Assembly (NCBI RefSeq): GCF_009901585.1
Contig: NZ_WXYO01000007.1
Coordinates: forward strand, 1 to 64,000
Direction: 5' to 3'
DNA from: Poritiphilus flavus
GTDB lineage: Bacteria; Bacteroidota; Bacteroidia; Flavobacteriales; Flavobacteriaceae
DNA: 64,000 nucleotides
A program made the translations under genes and the position numbers. Shown here in pieces: positions 37,364-46,565 of this stretch. How positions within the stretch are numbered: position 1 is the stretch's first letter; every line of letters begins with the position of its first letter. The notes below the pieces were generated by a model that saw only the letters and a list, made by a program, of their open reading frames with translations, did no database searches and was not told where the DNA came from.

Positions 37364-38250
37364 AGGAATTATACGGAACTGGTGTAGCGTTAGTTACACC
37401 ATTCAAAGATGATCTGACCGTAGACGAAGAAGCGCTTAGGCGCATCGTCAGACACTGTATCGAAGGAGGACTGGATTACCTGGTCGCACTCGGAACAACG
37501 GGAGAGGCCGTTACCCTGGGCAAAACAGAGAAGCAGCTTGTGATGAAGACCGTAGCTGACGAAAATGCCGGCAGACTGCCGCTGGTGGTAGGAATTGGCG
37601 GAAATAATACTGCACAACTGGCCGAGGAGCTTAGAAGTACTAATCTGGACCAATATGACGCGGTATTGTCCGTTTCCCCATATTACAATAAACCCACCCA
37701 GGAAGGTATCTATCAACACTTCGCTACTTTGGCCAAAGCTTCCCCAAAACCAATAATTCTCTACAATGTTCCTGGAAGAACAGGCAGCAATATGCTTCCG
37801 GCCACGGTGGTAAGGTTGGCTGAAGACTTTGAGAATGTGGTAGCGATCAAGGAAGCCTCAGGGGATATGGATCAGATCAGGGCGATTATCGAGGGCAAGC
37901 CCAGCGGCTTTGAAGTGATCTCCGGTGATGACTTTACAGCACTACCTACGGTACAGGCCGGTGGAACAGGGGTGATCTCCGTCCTGGGGCAGGGATTGCC
38001 AGCAGATTTCTCAAGAATGATCAACCTGGCCCTGGGAGGTTCCTATAAGGAAGCCAAGGAATTGCATCTGGCATTGGAAGAAGGAATGCATCTCATTTTT
38101 GAAGAAGGAAACCCCGCCGGTATCAAAGCTGTTTTTGAAACCCTCGGATTGTCGAATGCCAGGGTAAGACTTCCCCTTGTTGAGGCTACCGATAAATTAA
38201 AGGCCAAAATAGCCAGCTTTGTCCAGTCCCGGACCGGAATACCGGCTTAG
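37360..38250 (+). CDS. dapA: 4-hydroxy-tetrahydrodipicolinate synthase
   Basis: A 296-residue TIM-barrel aldolase that joins pyruvate and aspartate semialdehyde at the start of the lysine/DAP branch. The Schiff-base lysine is K164 in [10 protein letters not shown]135 lies in [19 protein letters not shown] binds substrate. It is translationally coupled to DUF6913. dapF, which acts later in the path, is at 16093. Confidence 0.95.
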   Translation: MKELYGTGVALVTPFKDDLTVDEEALRRIVRHCIEGGLDYLVALGTTGEAVTLGKTEKQLVMKTVADENAGRLPLVVGIGGNNTAQLAEELRSTNLDQYDAVLSVSPYYNKPTQEGIYQHFATLAKASPKPIILYNVPGRTGSNMLPATVVRLAEDFENVVAIKEASGDMDQIRAIIEGKPSGFEVISGDDFTALPTVQAGGTGVISVLGQGLPADFSRMINLALGGSYKEAKELHLALEEGMHLIFEEGNPAGIKAVFETLGLSNARVRLPLVEATDKLKAKIASFVQSRTGIPA

Positions 38251-38355
38251 CAGCTGCCAATATTGCGTTAAATCTTAGCAAAAATCCTTCGCTACTGTCT
38301 TGCAACCTATTACTTTAGTGGTAAAGAAATAGTTTCATATTCCGTATAGAATCCC

Positions 38356-38363
38356 TAATTTTG
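38356..38363 (+). promoter_or_regulatory. Candidate -7 box of the bamD operon
   Basis: TAATTTTG matches TAnnTTTG exactly. It ends only 4 nt before the first ATG (38368), so transcripts would start at or after that codon; the next in-frame ATG (38380) leaves a short leader. Confidence 0.42.
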
Positions 38364-38379
38364 CAAAATGTTTTCGAAA

Positions 38380-39210
38380 ATGAGGTCAGTTTTCCTGCTT
38401 GCTTTGGTTTTGGTACTGTTCAGTGCCTGTAATGAATACCAAAAAGTACTTAAGAACGAAGATGTCAAGGCTAAGTACGATTTGGCCGAACGCTATTACA
38501 ATGAAGGTGATTTCAAAAGGGCCAATCGCCTGTTTGAACAAATTTCACCTAAGTATGTAGGAAAGCCCCAGGGTGAAAGAGTGATGTTTTTTCTCGCCAA
38601 CTCCTATTTTCAGATCAAGGACTACAATTTTGCAGGGTATCAGTTCGAACGTTTTATAAAGTCTTACCCTAAGAGTGACAAGGTGGCTGAGGCTTCCTTC
38701 CTGGGGGCTAAGAGTTACTATAAACTTTCGCCGCGTTACTCCCTGGATCAGACGGATACGGAAAAAGCACTGATCAAATTGCAGAATTTCATCAATACCT
38801 ATCCGGATAGTGAGTTTTTTGCTGAAGCCAACATCATGGCTCAGGAATTAACCACAAAAAAAGAGCGTAAAGCCTATGAGATTGCCAAGCAATTCACCAA
38901 GCTGGGTAAATCTTACATTCTGGATTACAATATTTCGGCCATCGCGGCATTGGATAATTTCATTTCAGACCATCCGGGTTCCATCTACAGAGAAGATGCC
39001 CTGTACCTCAAGGTTGAGGCTACAACTGCCCTGGCCCTGAACAGTACATTTGGTAAGAAAAGAGAAAGGCTTGACGACGCGAAATCAGCCTACAATAATT
39101 TAATGAAGTATTTCCCGGAAACTAAATATGCCAAGGCAGCCAATAATCTGATAGCCAAAGTTGACCGGGAGTTAGCAAGTATTACGGCACAAGAAAACCT
39201 TACAAGATGA
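38380..39210 (+). CDS. bamD: Outer-membrane assembly lipoprotein BamD
   Basis: A 276-residue lipoprotein of the BAM complex that inserts barrels into the outer membrane. The signal peptide ends at the lipobox FSAC (VLFSACNEYQ). The body is a run of TPR-like helical pairs: YYNEGDFKRANRLFEQI, FFLANSYFQIKDYNFAG, YPDSEFFAEA. I use ATG 38380 rather than 38368 because of the -7 box and the more typical signal peptide. It is followed by rpoZ with a 4-nt overlap. Confidence 0.9.
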   Translation: MRSVFLLALVLVLFSACNEYQKVLKNEDVKAKYDLAERYYNEGDFKRANRLFEQISPKYVGKPQGERVMFFLANSYFQIKDYNFAGYQFERFIKSYPKSDKVAEASFLGAKSYYKLSPRYSLDQTDTEKALIKLQNFINTYPDSEFFAEANIMAQELTTKKERKAYEIAKQFTKLGKSYILDYNISAIAALDNFISDHPGSIYREDALYLKVEATTALALNSTFGKKRERLDDAKSAYNNLMKYFPETKYAKAANNLIAKVDRELASITAQENLTR

Positions 39211-39542
39211 ATATGAACGATCTAAAGAATTCAAAAGCTCCGGTTTCTACGGTAACCATCAACCGAAACGAGTTTGATAGCAAAACCGAAAACATTTACG
39301 AAGCTATCTCCATTTCGGCCAAGAGAGCAATTCAGATCAATGCTGAGATCAAAAAAGAACTTCTGGAAAAACTGGAAGAGTTTGCTACCTATAGCGACAG
39401 TTTGGAGGAGGTATTTGAGAACAAGGAACAAATAGAGGTTTCCAAATTCTACGAGAAACTTCCAAAGCCTCACGCCCTTGCGGTTATGGAGTGGTTAGAG
39501 GACAAAATATACTACAGAAATACAGAGAAAGACGAGCAGTAA
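39207..39542 (+). CDS. RNA polymerase omega subunit-like (RpoZ/Rpb6)
   Basis: A 111-residue protein in the place of the omega subunit, which helps assemble RNA polymerase. ENIYEAISISAKRAIQIN matches the omega/Rpb6 core; the C-terminal half (FYEKLPKPHALAVMEWLEDK) is particular to Bacteroidota. The ATG overlaps the bamD stop by 4 nt and coaBC follows after 1 nt, a gene order I recall as conserved in flavobacteria. Confidence 0.83.
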   Translation: MNMNDLKNSKAPVSTVTINRNEFDSKTENIYEAISISAKRAIQINAEIKKELLEKLEEFATYSDSLEEVFENKEQIEVSKFYEKLPKPHALAVMEWLEDKIYYRNTEKDEQ

Positions 39543-39543
39543 A

Positions 39544-40749
39544 ATGTTGGGTGGCAAGAACATCCTTTTGGGAATTACCGGGGGAATAGCTGCTTATAAA
39601 ACAACATTCTTAGTTCGATTACTTATAAAAGCCGGTGCTAAGGTTAAGGTAATATTAACCCCAAGCGCGGCTTCTTTTGTTTCTCCACTTACCCTTGCGA
39701 CACTATCCAAAAATCCGGTGGTAAGCAGTTTTGTAAATGAGGAAGAAGGCAGTATTGACTGGAACAATCATGTTGAGTTAGGCCTATGGGCGGATCTGAT
39801 GATCATCGCCCCGGCTACGGCAAACACCTTGTCTAAAATGACCAGCGGAACCTGTGATAACCTGTTGCTCGCCACCTATCTTTCAGCCAAATGCCCTGTA
39901 TTTTTTGCACCTGCGATGGACCTGGACATGTACAATCACCCAAGCTCCAAAGCCTCCTTTGAGAAATTGCAGGAATTCGGAAATATCATGATACCCGCGG
40001 CTTCCGGGGAACTGGCAAGCGGACTGCATGGAGAAGGCCGAATGGCAGAACCGGAAGACATTCTGCAATTTGTAGTAGAACATTTAAGTGCGGGCCTGCC
40101 ATTGAGTGGGAAAAAGGTGCTGATCACCGCGGGCCCGACTTATGAAGCTATAGACCCTGTACGCTTTATCGGCAATCACTCTTCGGGAAGAATGGGATTT
40201 GAACTTGGGGCCGCTGCTGCAGCCCTGGGCGCCGAAGTCATACTGATTTCCGGGCCTACACATCTTCAGTCTTCCGATCCGCTCATTACCGTAGTGCCTG
40301 TGATTTCGGCTGAGGAAATGTTCCAGGCAGCACATCAATATTTTGATCAGGTGGATATTGCCATTGCCGCTGCTGCCGTGGCCGATTACAGACCCGAAAG
40401 TGTTGCGGACCAGAAGATCAAGAAATCAGATCCGGAGCTGATCATTAAATTGGTGAAGAATAAGGATGTATTGAGATCTTTGGGTGAAAAGAAAAAGGAT
40501 CAGTTTTTAGTTGGCTTCGCACTGGAGACGGAGAACGAGCTGGAAAATGCCAAAGCCAAACTAAAAAAGAAAAACCTGGACGCCATAATCCTGAATTCGC
40601 TTAATGATGCGGGTGCGGGTTTTGGAAAAGAAACCAATAAAATAACCTTTATAGACAAGAATTCAGAGATAAAAACGTTTGCTCTAAAAACGAAGGCTGC
40701 GGTCGCTAAGGACATTCTCAATGAAATTATTTCCCGGATACATGCGTAA
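39544..40749 (+). CDS. coaBC: Bifunctional phosphopantothenoylcysteine decarboxylase/synthase
   Basis: A 401-residue CoaBC that makes 4'-phosphopantetheine in two steps. The CoaC flavoprotein half (about 1-185) shows GGIAAYKTTFLVRLL, NHVELGLWADLMIIAPATANT with the catalytic histidine, and FAPAMDLDMYNHP. The CoaB half has TAGPTYEAIDPVRFIGNHSSG and the lysine region KIKKS. coaE, the last CoA enzyme, is at 47516. Confidence 0.95.
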   Translation: MLGGKNILLGITGGIAAYKTTFLVRLLIKAGAKVKVILTPSAASFVSPLTLATLSKNPVVSSFVNEEEGSIDWNNHVELGLWADLMIIAPATANTLSKMTSGTCDNLLLATYLSAKCPVFFAPAMDLDMYNHPSSKASFEKLQEFGNIMIPAASGELASGLHGEGRMAEPEDILQFVVEHLSAGLPLSGKKVLITAGPTYEAIDPVRFIGNHSSGRMGFELGAAAAALGAEVILISGPTHLQSSDPLITVVPVISAEEMFQAAHQYFDQVDIAIAAAAVADYRPESVADQKIKKSDPELIIKLVKNKDVLRSLGEKKKDQFLVGFALETENELENAKAKLKKKNLDAIILNSLNDAGAGFGKETNKITFIDKNSEIKTFALKTKAAVAKDILNEIISRIHA

Positions 40750-41635
40750 CTTCTTCATACTCTCAATCTCCTTGTGTTTCTCGCTTATTCTTAAGGGGCA
40801 GGAACTGAATTGCGTGGTAACGGTGAATTCGGATCAGGTGAACCAGACCAATCAACAAATATTCAGGACCCTGGAGCGTTCCCTTAACGATATGGTGAAT
40901 AAAACCAAGTGGACCAACAGGGTTTATAATGAGAATGAAAGGTTGAATTGTCGCATGTTCATTACCGTGACCAATTTTGAGTCTAATCGTTTTGAAGCTA
41001 CAATCCAGCTACAGTCTTCCAGGCCCGTATTCAATACTTCGTACGAAAGTCCCGTTTTTAACTATAAAGATGACAACTTTAATTTCGAGTATATAGAATT
41101 TCAACCCCTGGTATTCAATGAAACCGTATTCACTTCCAATCTTATTGGGGTGGTTTCTTATTACGTTTACGTTATGCTTGGTTTGGATGCAGATACCTTT
41201 TCACTGGAAGGAGGGACTGAACTTTACAAGAAAGCGCAGCAAATCGTTACTCAAGCTCAGGGAACCAATTTTGAAGGTTGGAGTCAGACCGCTACTGACA
41301 ATCGTACCCGCTTTGAACTAATCGATAACCTGCTTTCAAATACTTTTAGGGAATACCGCATCGCCATGTATAATTATCACCGCAAAGGACTGGATATTCT
41401 TGGGGATAACAATAGTACCGGAAAACAGGTGATCGCAGGTACGATGAGACTTTTTGAGACCCTGGTAAAACGCAGGCCGAATGCCTTTTTGATTCAAACT
41501 TTTTTCGATGCGAAATCCGAAGAGATCCAAAACGTTTTCTCGGATGGACCCAAGGTTGATATCGTTAAACTAAAGGAGACCTTAAACCGGGTGGCGCCAT
41601 TTTATTCCAGTACCTGGAACGATATTCAATACTAG
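40742..41635 (+). CDS. DUF4835 protein (PorD-like, type IX secretion-associated)
   Basis: A 297-residue periplasmic protein with a signal peptide (about 1-20, ending LKGQELN). It resembles the DUF4835 family, which I recall being called PorD in connection with type IX secretion; that link is memory, not evidence here. Typical parts are QIFRTLERSLNDMVN near the start and FFDAKSEEIQNVFSDG near the end. The frame opens at 40721, but ATG 40742 starts the signal peptide. It overlaps coaBC by 8 nt. Confidence 0.75.
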   Translation: MRNFFILSISLCFSLILKGQELNCVVTVNSDQVNQTNQQIFRTLERSLNDMVNKTKWTNRVYNENERLNCRMFITVTNFESNRFEATIQLQSSRPVFNTSYESPVFNYKDDNFNFEYIEFQPLVFNETVFTSNLIGVVSYYVYVMLGLDADTFSLEGGTELYKKAQQIVTQAQGTNFEGWSQTATDNRTRFELIDNLLSNTFREYRIAMYNYHRKGLDILGDNNSTGKQVIAGTMRLFETLVKRRPNAFLIQTFFDAKSEEIQNVFSDGPKVDIVKLKETLNRVAPFYSSTWNDIQY

Positions 41636-41650
41636 CACTAAGGAAATAAC

Positions 41651-41677
41651 AAAAAAAGCCCGGGTACTCCCGGGCTT
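41651..41677 (-). terminator. Terminator after the SRPBCC/GyrI gene
   Basis: Arms AAGCCCGGG (41656-41664) and CCCGGGCTT (41669-41677), perfect 9-bp stem with a 4-nt loop; on the minus strand it is followed by seven T. It probably also helps end the plus-strand operon weakly. Confidence 0.75.
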
Positions 41678-41688
41678 ACTGTTTTCAA

Positions 41689-42729
41689 TTACTTTACCGG
41701 ATAGTATATATCCGTTTGGATCTCATTGGGTTTTACGGTTGTCGGATCATTGACAAACATAGTGTAAATAGGCCCGTTGATGGTCAATTTGTTTTCGGCA
41801 ATATAACTGGCAATTGCTCCATGAGCCTCATCATCCCCAACACCGTAATTTCCGAATTTGCTTACCATTACCACATCTCCTTTGGGTAATTTAACGCTCT
41901 CCATACCATCGGCAGCGGCCACATCTTTCATTAGGAATAGCCCAACAATAAAGTCAGTCTCTCCCTTTTCTTCATCCCATTTGGTATAGATAGCTCCGGG
42001 AACGTATTCTCCTGCTTCTAACCCTTTTTCAGCGGCGTACATTCCTGCTTTAGGCATAGAAGTTTCAAATATGTTCTTCATTCCATCAGAGTCAGCAATT
42101 TTTGCCGAGTGCGCATAGCCGATGAATTTCTGTGTATCCATGGGCTTTTTGCTAACCTCGCTATGTGAAGAGGCGTTCATCATTTCAGCATATTCGGCAG
42201 CCTGGATCTGGCTAATGCTATCTAACTTTTCAAGGCCTCTCTCATACATAGGTCCCATCATATTCTCGTAGCCTCCGCTAATGGCGCTAAAGAATTTCAT
42301 AATATAAGGGGTGTTATCTGCCCGCATTCCCCAGGTGACCTCGGTACCTCCTTCAACCGGATTGAATTTCCAGAATGCTGTGGCTTTGCCCATACCACCA
42401 AAATCCAGGTCGTCTGACAAGGATTCGTAAGGTACAGCTTCTACCCGGGTGGCCTTACCGTCTCCCTGATCGCTGGTCCAGCTGTAGGAAACGCCGGGTC
42501 CTTTGGTCTTTTCGTTGTAGGTTGCAACGATACTGGGATCCTGTTCGTGCCAGGGACCCCAGGTTTCCCATAGTTTGTAATCGTCCACATTGGCATAAAC
42601 GATCTCTGCGGGAGCTTTTAGTACCCGTGTTCGGCTAAATTCGTACTCGCTTGGTTGGAAATAGGCATAGATCCCTAAGGCTAGCGCTACGATCACCAGA
42701 AAGAGCAATACATACTTAAGAATTTTCAT
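41689..42729 (-). CDS. Membrane-anchored SRPBCC + GyrI-like domain protein
   Basis: A 346-residue protein with one N-terminal membrane helix (about 3-23), an SRPBCC/START-like hydrophobic-ligand domain (about 30-175; SRTRVLKAPAEIVYANVDD, GGTEVTWGMRAD) and a GyrI-like/effector-binding domain at the C-terminus (about 215-346; GDVVMVSKFGNYG, INGPIYTMF). Such fusions occur in Bacteroidota with no settled function. It likely binds a small ligand at the membrane. It is monocistronic. Confidence 0.8.
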   Translation of the reverse strand: MKILKYVLLFLVIVALALGIYAYFQPSEYEFSRTRVLKAPAEIVYANVDDYKLWETWGPWHEQDPSIVATYNEKTKGPGVSYSWTSDQGDGKATRVEAVPYESLSDDLDFGGMGKATAFWKFNPVEGGTEVTWGMRADNTPYIMKFFSAISGGYENMMGPMYERGLEKLDSISQIQAAEYAEMMNASSHSEVSKKPMDTQKFIGYAHSAKIADSDGMKNIFETSMPKAGMYAAEKGLEAGEYVPGAIYTKWDEEKGETDFIVGLFLMKDVAAADGMESVKLPKGDVVMVSKFGNYGVGDDEAHGAIASYIAENKLTINGPIYTMFVNDPTTVKPNEIQTDIYYPVK

Positions 42730-42891
42730 AGTTTATTACTTTTAGATTGTGAGTCTGCCTAAGGTACAAATTTTCAGGGCCTGAAGCTAAAATCGGTCTA
42801 TCTCGACTGTACAAAAATCCTAAATCCGGGCATTCATCTAAACTTTTTCATTTGGGAATACTTATATTTACCACGCTTAAAACTAATCCTT

Positions 42892-44544
42892 TTGCTTACC
42901 CAACTTTCCATAAAGAATTACGCCATCATAGACGATCTCAATGTATCGTTTAAGGACGGCTTTACGGTGATCACCGGAGAGACCGGGGCAGGTAAATCCA
43001 TTCTTTTGGAAGGACTTTCCATGGTGCTGGGAAAGCGTGCGGATCTCAATTCCTTAAGGGATAAGACGTCTAAATGTATTATTGAAGCCCAGTTCAGTTT
43101 AGGAGGCTATGAGCTTCAATCATTTTTCGAATCCAACGATCTGGATTATGATGTACAGACCATCGTACGCAGGGAAATATTGCCCAGCGGCAAATCAAGG
43201 GCTTTCATTAATGATACGCCTGTCACCCTGGAAGTGCTTACTGGTTTGGGCGGGAGGCTGATAGATGTGCATTCTCAACATCAGACACTGCTCTTGGCAG
43301 AGCACGACTTTCAGCTTAAGATCATAGACGCTATTGCCGGAAATTCAAAGCTGCTAAAGACCTACCGATCTTCGCTTGCGGCCTACAAAAATACCGCTAC
43401 GGAGCTCGATGCCCTGTTGCAACAACAACAGAATGCGATCAAAGATCAGGACTACAACAGTTTTTTGCTCAATGAATTGGAGAGCACACCACTGAAGGAA
43501 GGTATGCAGGAGGAATTAGAGAACCAATACGAGCAATTGAACAATGTAGAGACCATCCTTTCTCAAATGTCTGCCGGCCACCAACTTTTACAGAACGAGA
43601 ATTCAGGAATTCTGGCTCTGCTCTACGAACTGAAACTGGCTATTGGCAAACTGACTTCATTCGGATCCGCATATTCGGACTTGAACGAAAGGATCCAATC
43701 CCTGCACATAGAGGCGGATGACATCGCTTCCGAGATGCAGTCCCTGGAAGAATCCGTAGAGACGGATCCCAACCGTTTGGAAGAGGTTAATGGACTTTTA
43801 CAATCCCTTTTCGACTTAAAGAAAAAGCACGGGGCAACAACAGTTACCGAGCTATTGGAAATCAGGGATGATCTTAGGGAAAAAGTGGATAGAACGGAAC
43901 ACCTGGACGAAGATATTGAGGTGCAAAAGAGCCTTCTTGCCAAACAGGAAGCGGAACTTCTGAAGCTGGCAGAGGAGTTGAATCTGAAGCGACAGGCTGC
44001 CATACCAGAGTTGAGCCGTCAGCTTGAGGAAGATCTGGCGGCACTTGGAATGCCGCATGCCACTTTCAAGATAACGCTGGAAGCTGCATCGGACTACGGA
44101 ACAACCGGCAGGGACCGCATACTTTTCCTGCTGTCTTCGAACAAGGGTACTGATTACGGTCCCTTAAAGAAAGTGGCTTCCGGAGGGGAACTTTCCCGTA
44201 TTATGCTGGTAATAAAGGCTGTTTTATCGCAGCACGAAAAACTGCCCACTCTGATGTTCGACGAGATCGATACCGGGGTCTCTGGCGAGATCTCGAACAG
44301 AATGGCCGATATCATGCGCAAAATGAGTCAGCATATGCAGGTATTCGCCATTACGCACTTACCCCAGGTGGCCTCCAAAGGGGACCATCACTACAAGGTT
44401 TATAAAGAAGACTCTGAACAAATGACCAGGACTGAAATGAAAAGGCTTTCCACAGACGAACGGATCGTTGAACTTGCCGAAATGTTAGGAGGAAAAGAAC
44501 TTTCTGATTCCGCCCTTGCACATGCGAGACAGCTGTTGAATTGA
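42892..44544 (+). CDS. recN: DNA repair protein RecN
   Basis: A 550-residue SMC-like ATPase acting in recombinational repair of double-strand breaks. Walker A is VITGETGAGKSILLE (about 27-41); two long coiled-coil arms flank a central hinge (about 150-380); the C-terminal head has SGGELSRIML and FDEIDTGVSG. Translation starts at TTG (42892), at the point where homologues begin. It follows the SRPBCC gene divergently. Confidence 0.94.
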   Translation: MLTQLSIKNYAIIDDLNVSFKDGFTVITGETGAGKSILLEGLSMVLGKRADLNSLRDKTSKCIIEAQFSLGGYELQSFFESNDLDYDVQTIVRREILPSGKSRAFINDTPVTLEVLTGLGGRLIDVHSQHQTLLLAEHDFQLKIIDAIAGNSKLLKTYRSSLAAYKNTATELDALLQQQQNAIKDQDYNSFLLNELESTPLKEGMQEELENQYEQLNNVETILSQMSAGHQLLQNENSGILALLYELKLAIGKLTSFGSAYSDLNERIQSLHIEADDIASEMQSLEESVETDPNRLEEVNGLLQSLFDLKKKHGATTVTELLEIRDDLREKVDRTEHLDEDIEVQKSLLAKQEAELLKLAEELNLKRQAAIPELSRQLEEDLAALGMPHATFKITLEAASDYGTTGRDRILFLLSSNKGTDYGPLKKVASGGELSRIMLVIKAVLSQHEKLPTLMFDEIDTGVSGEISNRMADIMRKMSQHMQVFAITHLPQVASKGDHHYKVYKEDSEQMTRTEMKRLSTDERIVELAEMLGGKELSDSALAHARQLLN

Positions 44545-44613
44545 TCAGATCGATCTTCCTTTGAGCCGGGTATACCAGGGGCCTTATTTATATGTTCTTT
44601 AGTCTTTTTTAAA

Positions 44614-44621
44614 TATCTTTG
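44614..44621 (+). promoter_or_regulatory. Candidate -7 box of fabI
   Basis: TATCTTTG matches TAnnTTTG exactly, 25 nt before the ATG. There is no TTG at the expected distance. Confidence 0.4.
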
Positions 44622-44646
44622 GCTCCAAATTAATAAGCAAACCGAT

Positions 44647-45456
44647 ATGTCTTACAATTTACTGAAAGGAAAAAAAGGGATCATTTTTGGAGCTTTGGAC
44701 GAAAACTCCATAGCCTGGAAAACCGCGGAACGCGTACATGAAGAAGGAGGTGTCTTTGTGCTTACCAATGCGCCGATTGCCATGAGGATGGGGCAGATCA
44801 ATGCCCTGGCGGAAAAGACTGGTTCCCAGGTGATTCCTGCAGACGCTACAAGCGAGGAAGATTTGGCCAATTTGGTAGAAAAGGCCATGGAGATCCTTGG
44901 AGGGAAGCTCGATTTCGTGCTGCATTCTATCGGCATGTCGGTGAATGTGCGTAAAGGAAGACACTATACGGATGAGAAATACGATTTCACTTCCAAAGGC
45001 TGGGATGTTTCAGCCCTATCTTTTCACAAGGTGATGCAAAGTCTTTACAAGGCGGATGCCATGAACGAGTGGGGCAGTATTGTAGCCCTTACCTATATGG
45101 CAGCACAAAGGACCTTTCCGGATTATAACGATATGGCCGATAATAAGGCGTACCTGGAGTCTGTAGCGCGTAGTTTTGGCTATTTCTTTGGTAAAGAAAA
45201 AAAGGTCAGGGTGAATACGATCTCACAATCCCCAACACCTACTACAGCAGGGCAGGGGGTAAAGGGCTTTGACGGTTTCATCAGCTATGCGGAAAAAATG
45301 TCTCCTTTGGGTAATGCTACGGCCCAGGACTGTGCGGACTATACCGTCTCCCTGTTTTCCGATCTTACGCGCAAGGTGACCATGCAAAACCTGTTTCACG
45401 ATGGCGGTTTTTCCAAAACCGGCGTAAGCCAGGAAGTGATAGACAAGTTCTCTTAG
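44647..45456 (+). CDS. fabI: Enoyl-[acyl-carrier-protein] reductase FabI
   Basis: A 269-residue short-chain dehydrogenase that performs the last reduction of fatty-acid elongation with NADH. FabI features: DENSIAWKTAERV near residue 18, DFVLHSIGM, and the catalytic Y160 and K167 in the Y-x6-K spacing of this family. Triclosan-type inhibitors target such enzymes. It is a single gene with its own -7 box. Confidence 0.93.
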   Translation: MSYNLLKGKKGIIFGALDENSIAWKTAERVHEEGGVFVLTNAPIAMRMGQINALAEKTGSQVIPADATSEEDLANLVEKAMEILGGKLDFVLHSIGMSVNVRKGRHYTDEKYDFTSKGWDVSALSFHKVMQSLYKADAMNEWGSIVALTYMAAQRTFPDYNDMADNKAYLESVARSFGYFFGKEKKVRVNTISQSPTPTTAGQGVKGFDGFISYAEKMSPLGNATAQDCADYTVSLFSDLTRKVTMQNLFHDGGFSKTGVSQEVIDKFS

Positions 45457-45526
45457 GTTTGGCATCGTCCCAAGCCTAAGGTAATGGGCAATGGGGAATC
45501 ACCCGCTGTCCCGTAAAAATTGATCC

Positions 45527-46561
45527 ATGGACAAGGAGCCGGAAAAAGAGCTGTTCTTCTCTTTTGTAATCCCAGTGTACAACCGTCCCGATGAGATTCG
45601 GGAACTTTTGGAAAGTCTGGCTTCGCAAAGCTATGGGTCTCCTTTTGAGGTGGTTATCGTAGAAGACGGTTCCAGTATCAGTTCAAAGGAGGTGGTAGAT
45701 TCATTTCAGAAGCAACTGGACATTGCGTATTTCTTCAAAGAAAATACGGGACCGGGAGATTCCAGAAACTATGGTATGGCTCGCGCTAAAGGAAATTATT
45801 TTCTTATCCTGGATTCAGACTGCCTCTTACCGGCTAACTATCTGTCTGAAGTTGCCGATGCGCTCAAAAAAGGTTTTGCGGATTGTTTTGGTGGTCCAGA
45901 TACCGCACATGCTTCCTTTAGCCCGGTCCAGAAGGCCATCAATTACGCTATGACCTCACTATTAACCACTGGTGGTATACGGGGCGCTGAAGCCTCGTTA
46001 GGTAAATTTCAGCCCCGGAGTTTCAATATGGGCATTTCCAAAGAGGCTTTTGCTGCTACAGACGGGTTTGGAAATATCCACCCGGGAGAAGACCCTGATC
46101 TTAGTATAAGGCTTTGGAAGGCCGGATTTAAGACCAGTCTGATCCCTACCGCTTTTGTCTATCATAAAAGAAGAATAGACTTTTCTAAGTTTTTTGCCCA
46201 GATAAAGAAGTTCGGCAAAGTAAGACCTATTCTTAACCGCTGGCATCCGGATACAGCGAAGATCACTTATTGGTTCCCGACTGTATTTTGCCTGGGCGGG
46301 ATAGCTGCCCTGCTTTCACTATTTCTGCTTCCGGATCCATGGAAGCTTATTCCGGCTGGCTTCTATGTCCTGTATTTTGTGTTGGTTTTTTTAGATGCAA
46401 TGTTTAAAAACCGCAGTCTTTCTGTGGCATTTCTGGCCATTTTCGCAGTGCTGATCCAATTCCTTGCTTACGGTTATGGTTTTCTCAAGTCGGTAATCTT
46501 GGTTAATTTTAGTGGCAGAAGACCTGAAGAGGTTTTCCCGGAATTGTTTTTCAACACCTAA
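45527..46561 (+). CDS. Family 2 glycosyltransferase, membrane-anchored
   Basis: A 344-residue GT-A glycosyltransferase: FSFVIPVYNRPDEIRELLES at the start, FEVVIVEDGSS, the metal-binding ILDSDCLLP, and GEDPDLSIRLWKAGF as acceptor region. Two to three membrane helices lie near the C-terminus (about 250-330), so it acts at the inner membrane on a lipid or polymer. The sugar is unknown. A YbbR gene follows after 4 nt. Confidence 0.85.
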   Translation: MDKEPEKELFFSFVIPVYNRPDEIRELLESLASQSYGSPFEVVIVEDGSSISSKEVVDSFQKQLDIAYFFKENTGPGDSRNYGMARAKGNYFLILDSDCLLPANYLSEVADALKKGFADCFGGPDTAHASFSPVQKAINYAMTSLLTTGGIRGAEASLGKFQPRSFNMGISKEAFAATDGFGNIHPGEDPDLSIRLWKAGFKTSLIPTAFVYHKRRIDFSKFFAQIKKFGKVRPILNRWHPDTAKITYWFPTVFCLGGIAALLSLFLLPDPWKLIPAGFYVLYFVLVFLDAMFKNRSLSVAFLAIFAVLIQFLAYGYGFLKSVILVNFSGRRPEEVFPELFFNT

Positions 46562-46565
46562 ATCT

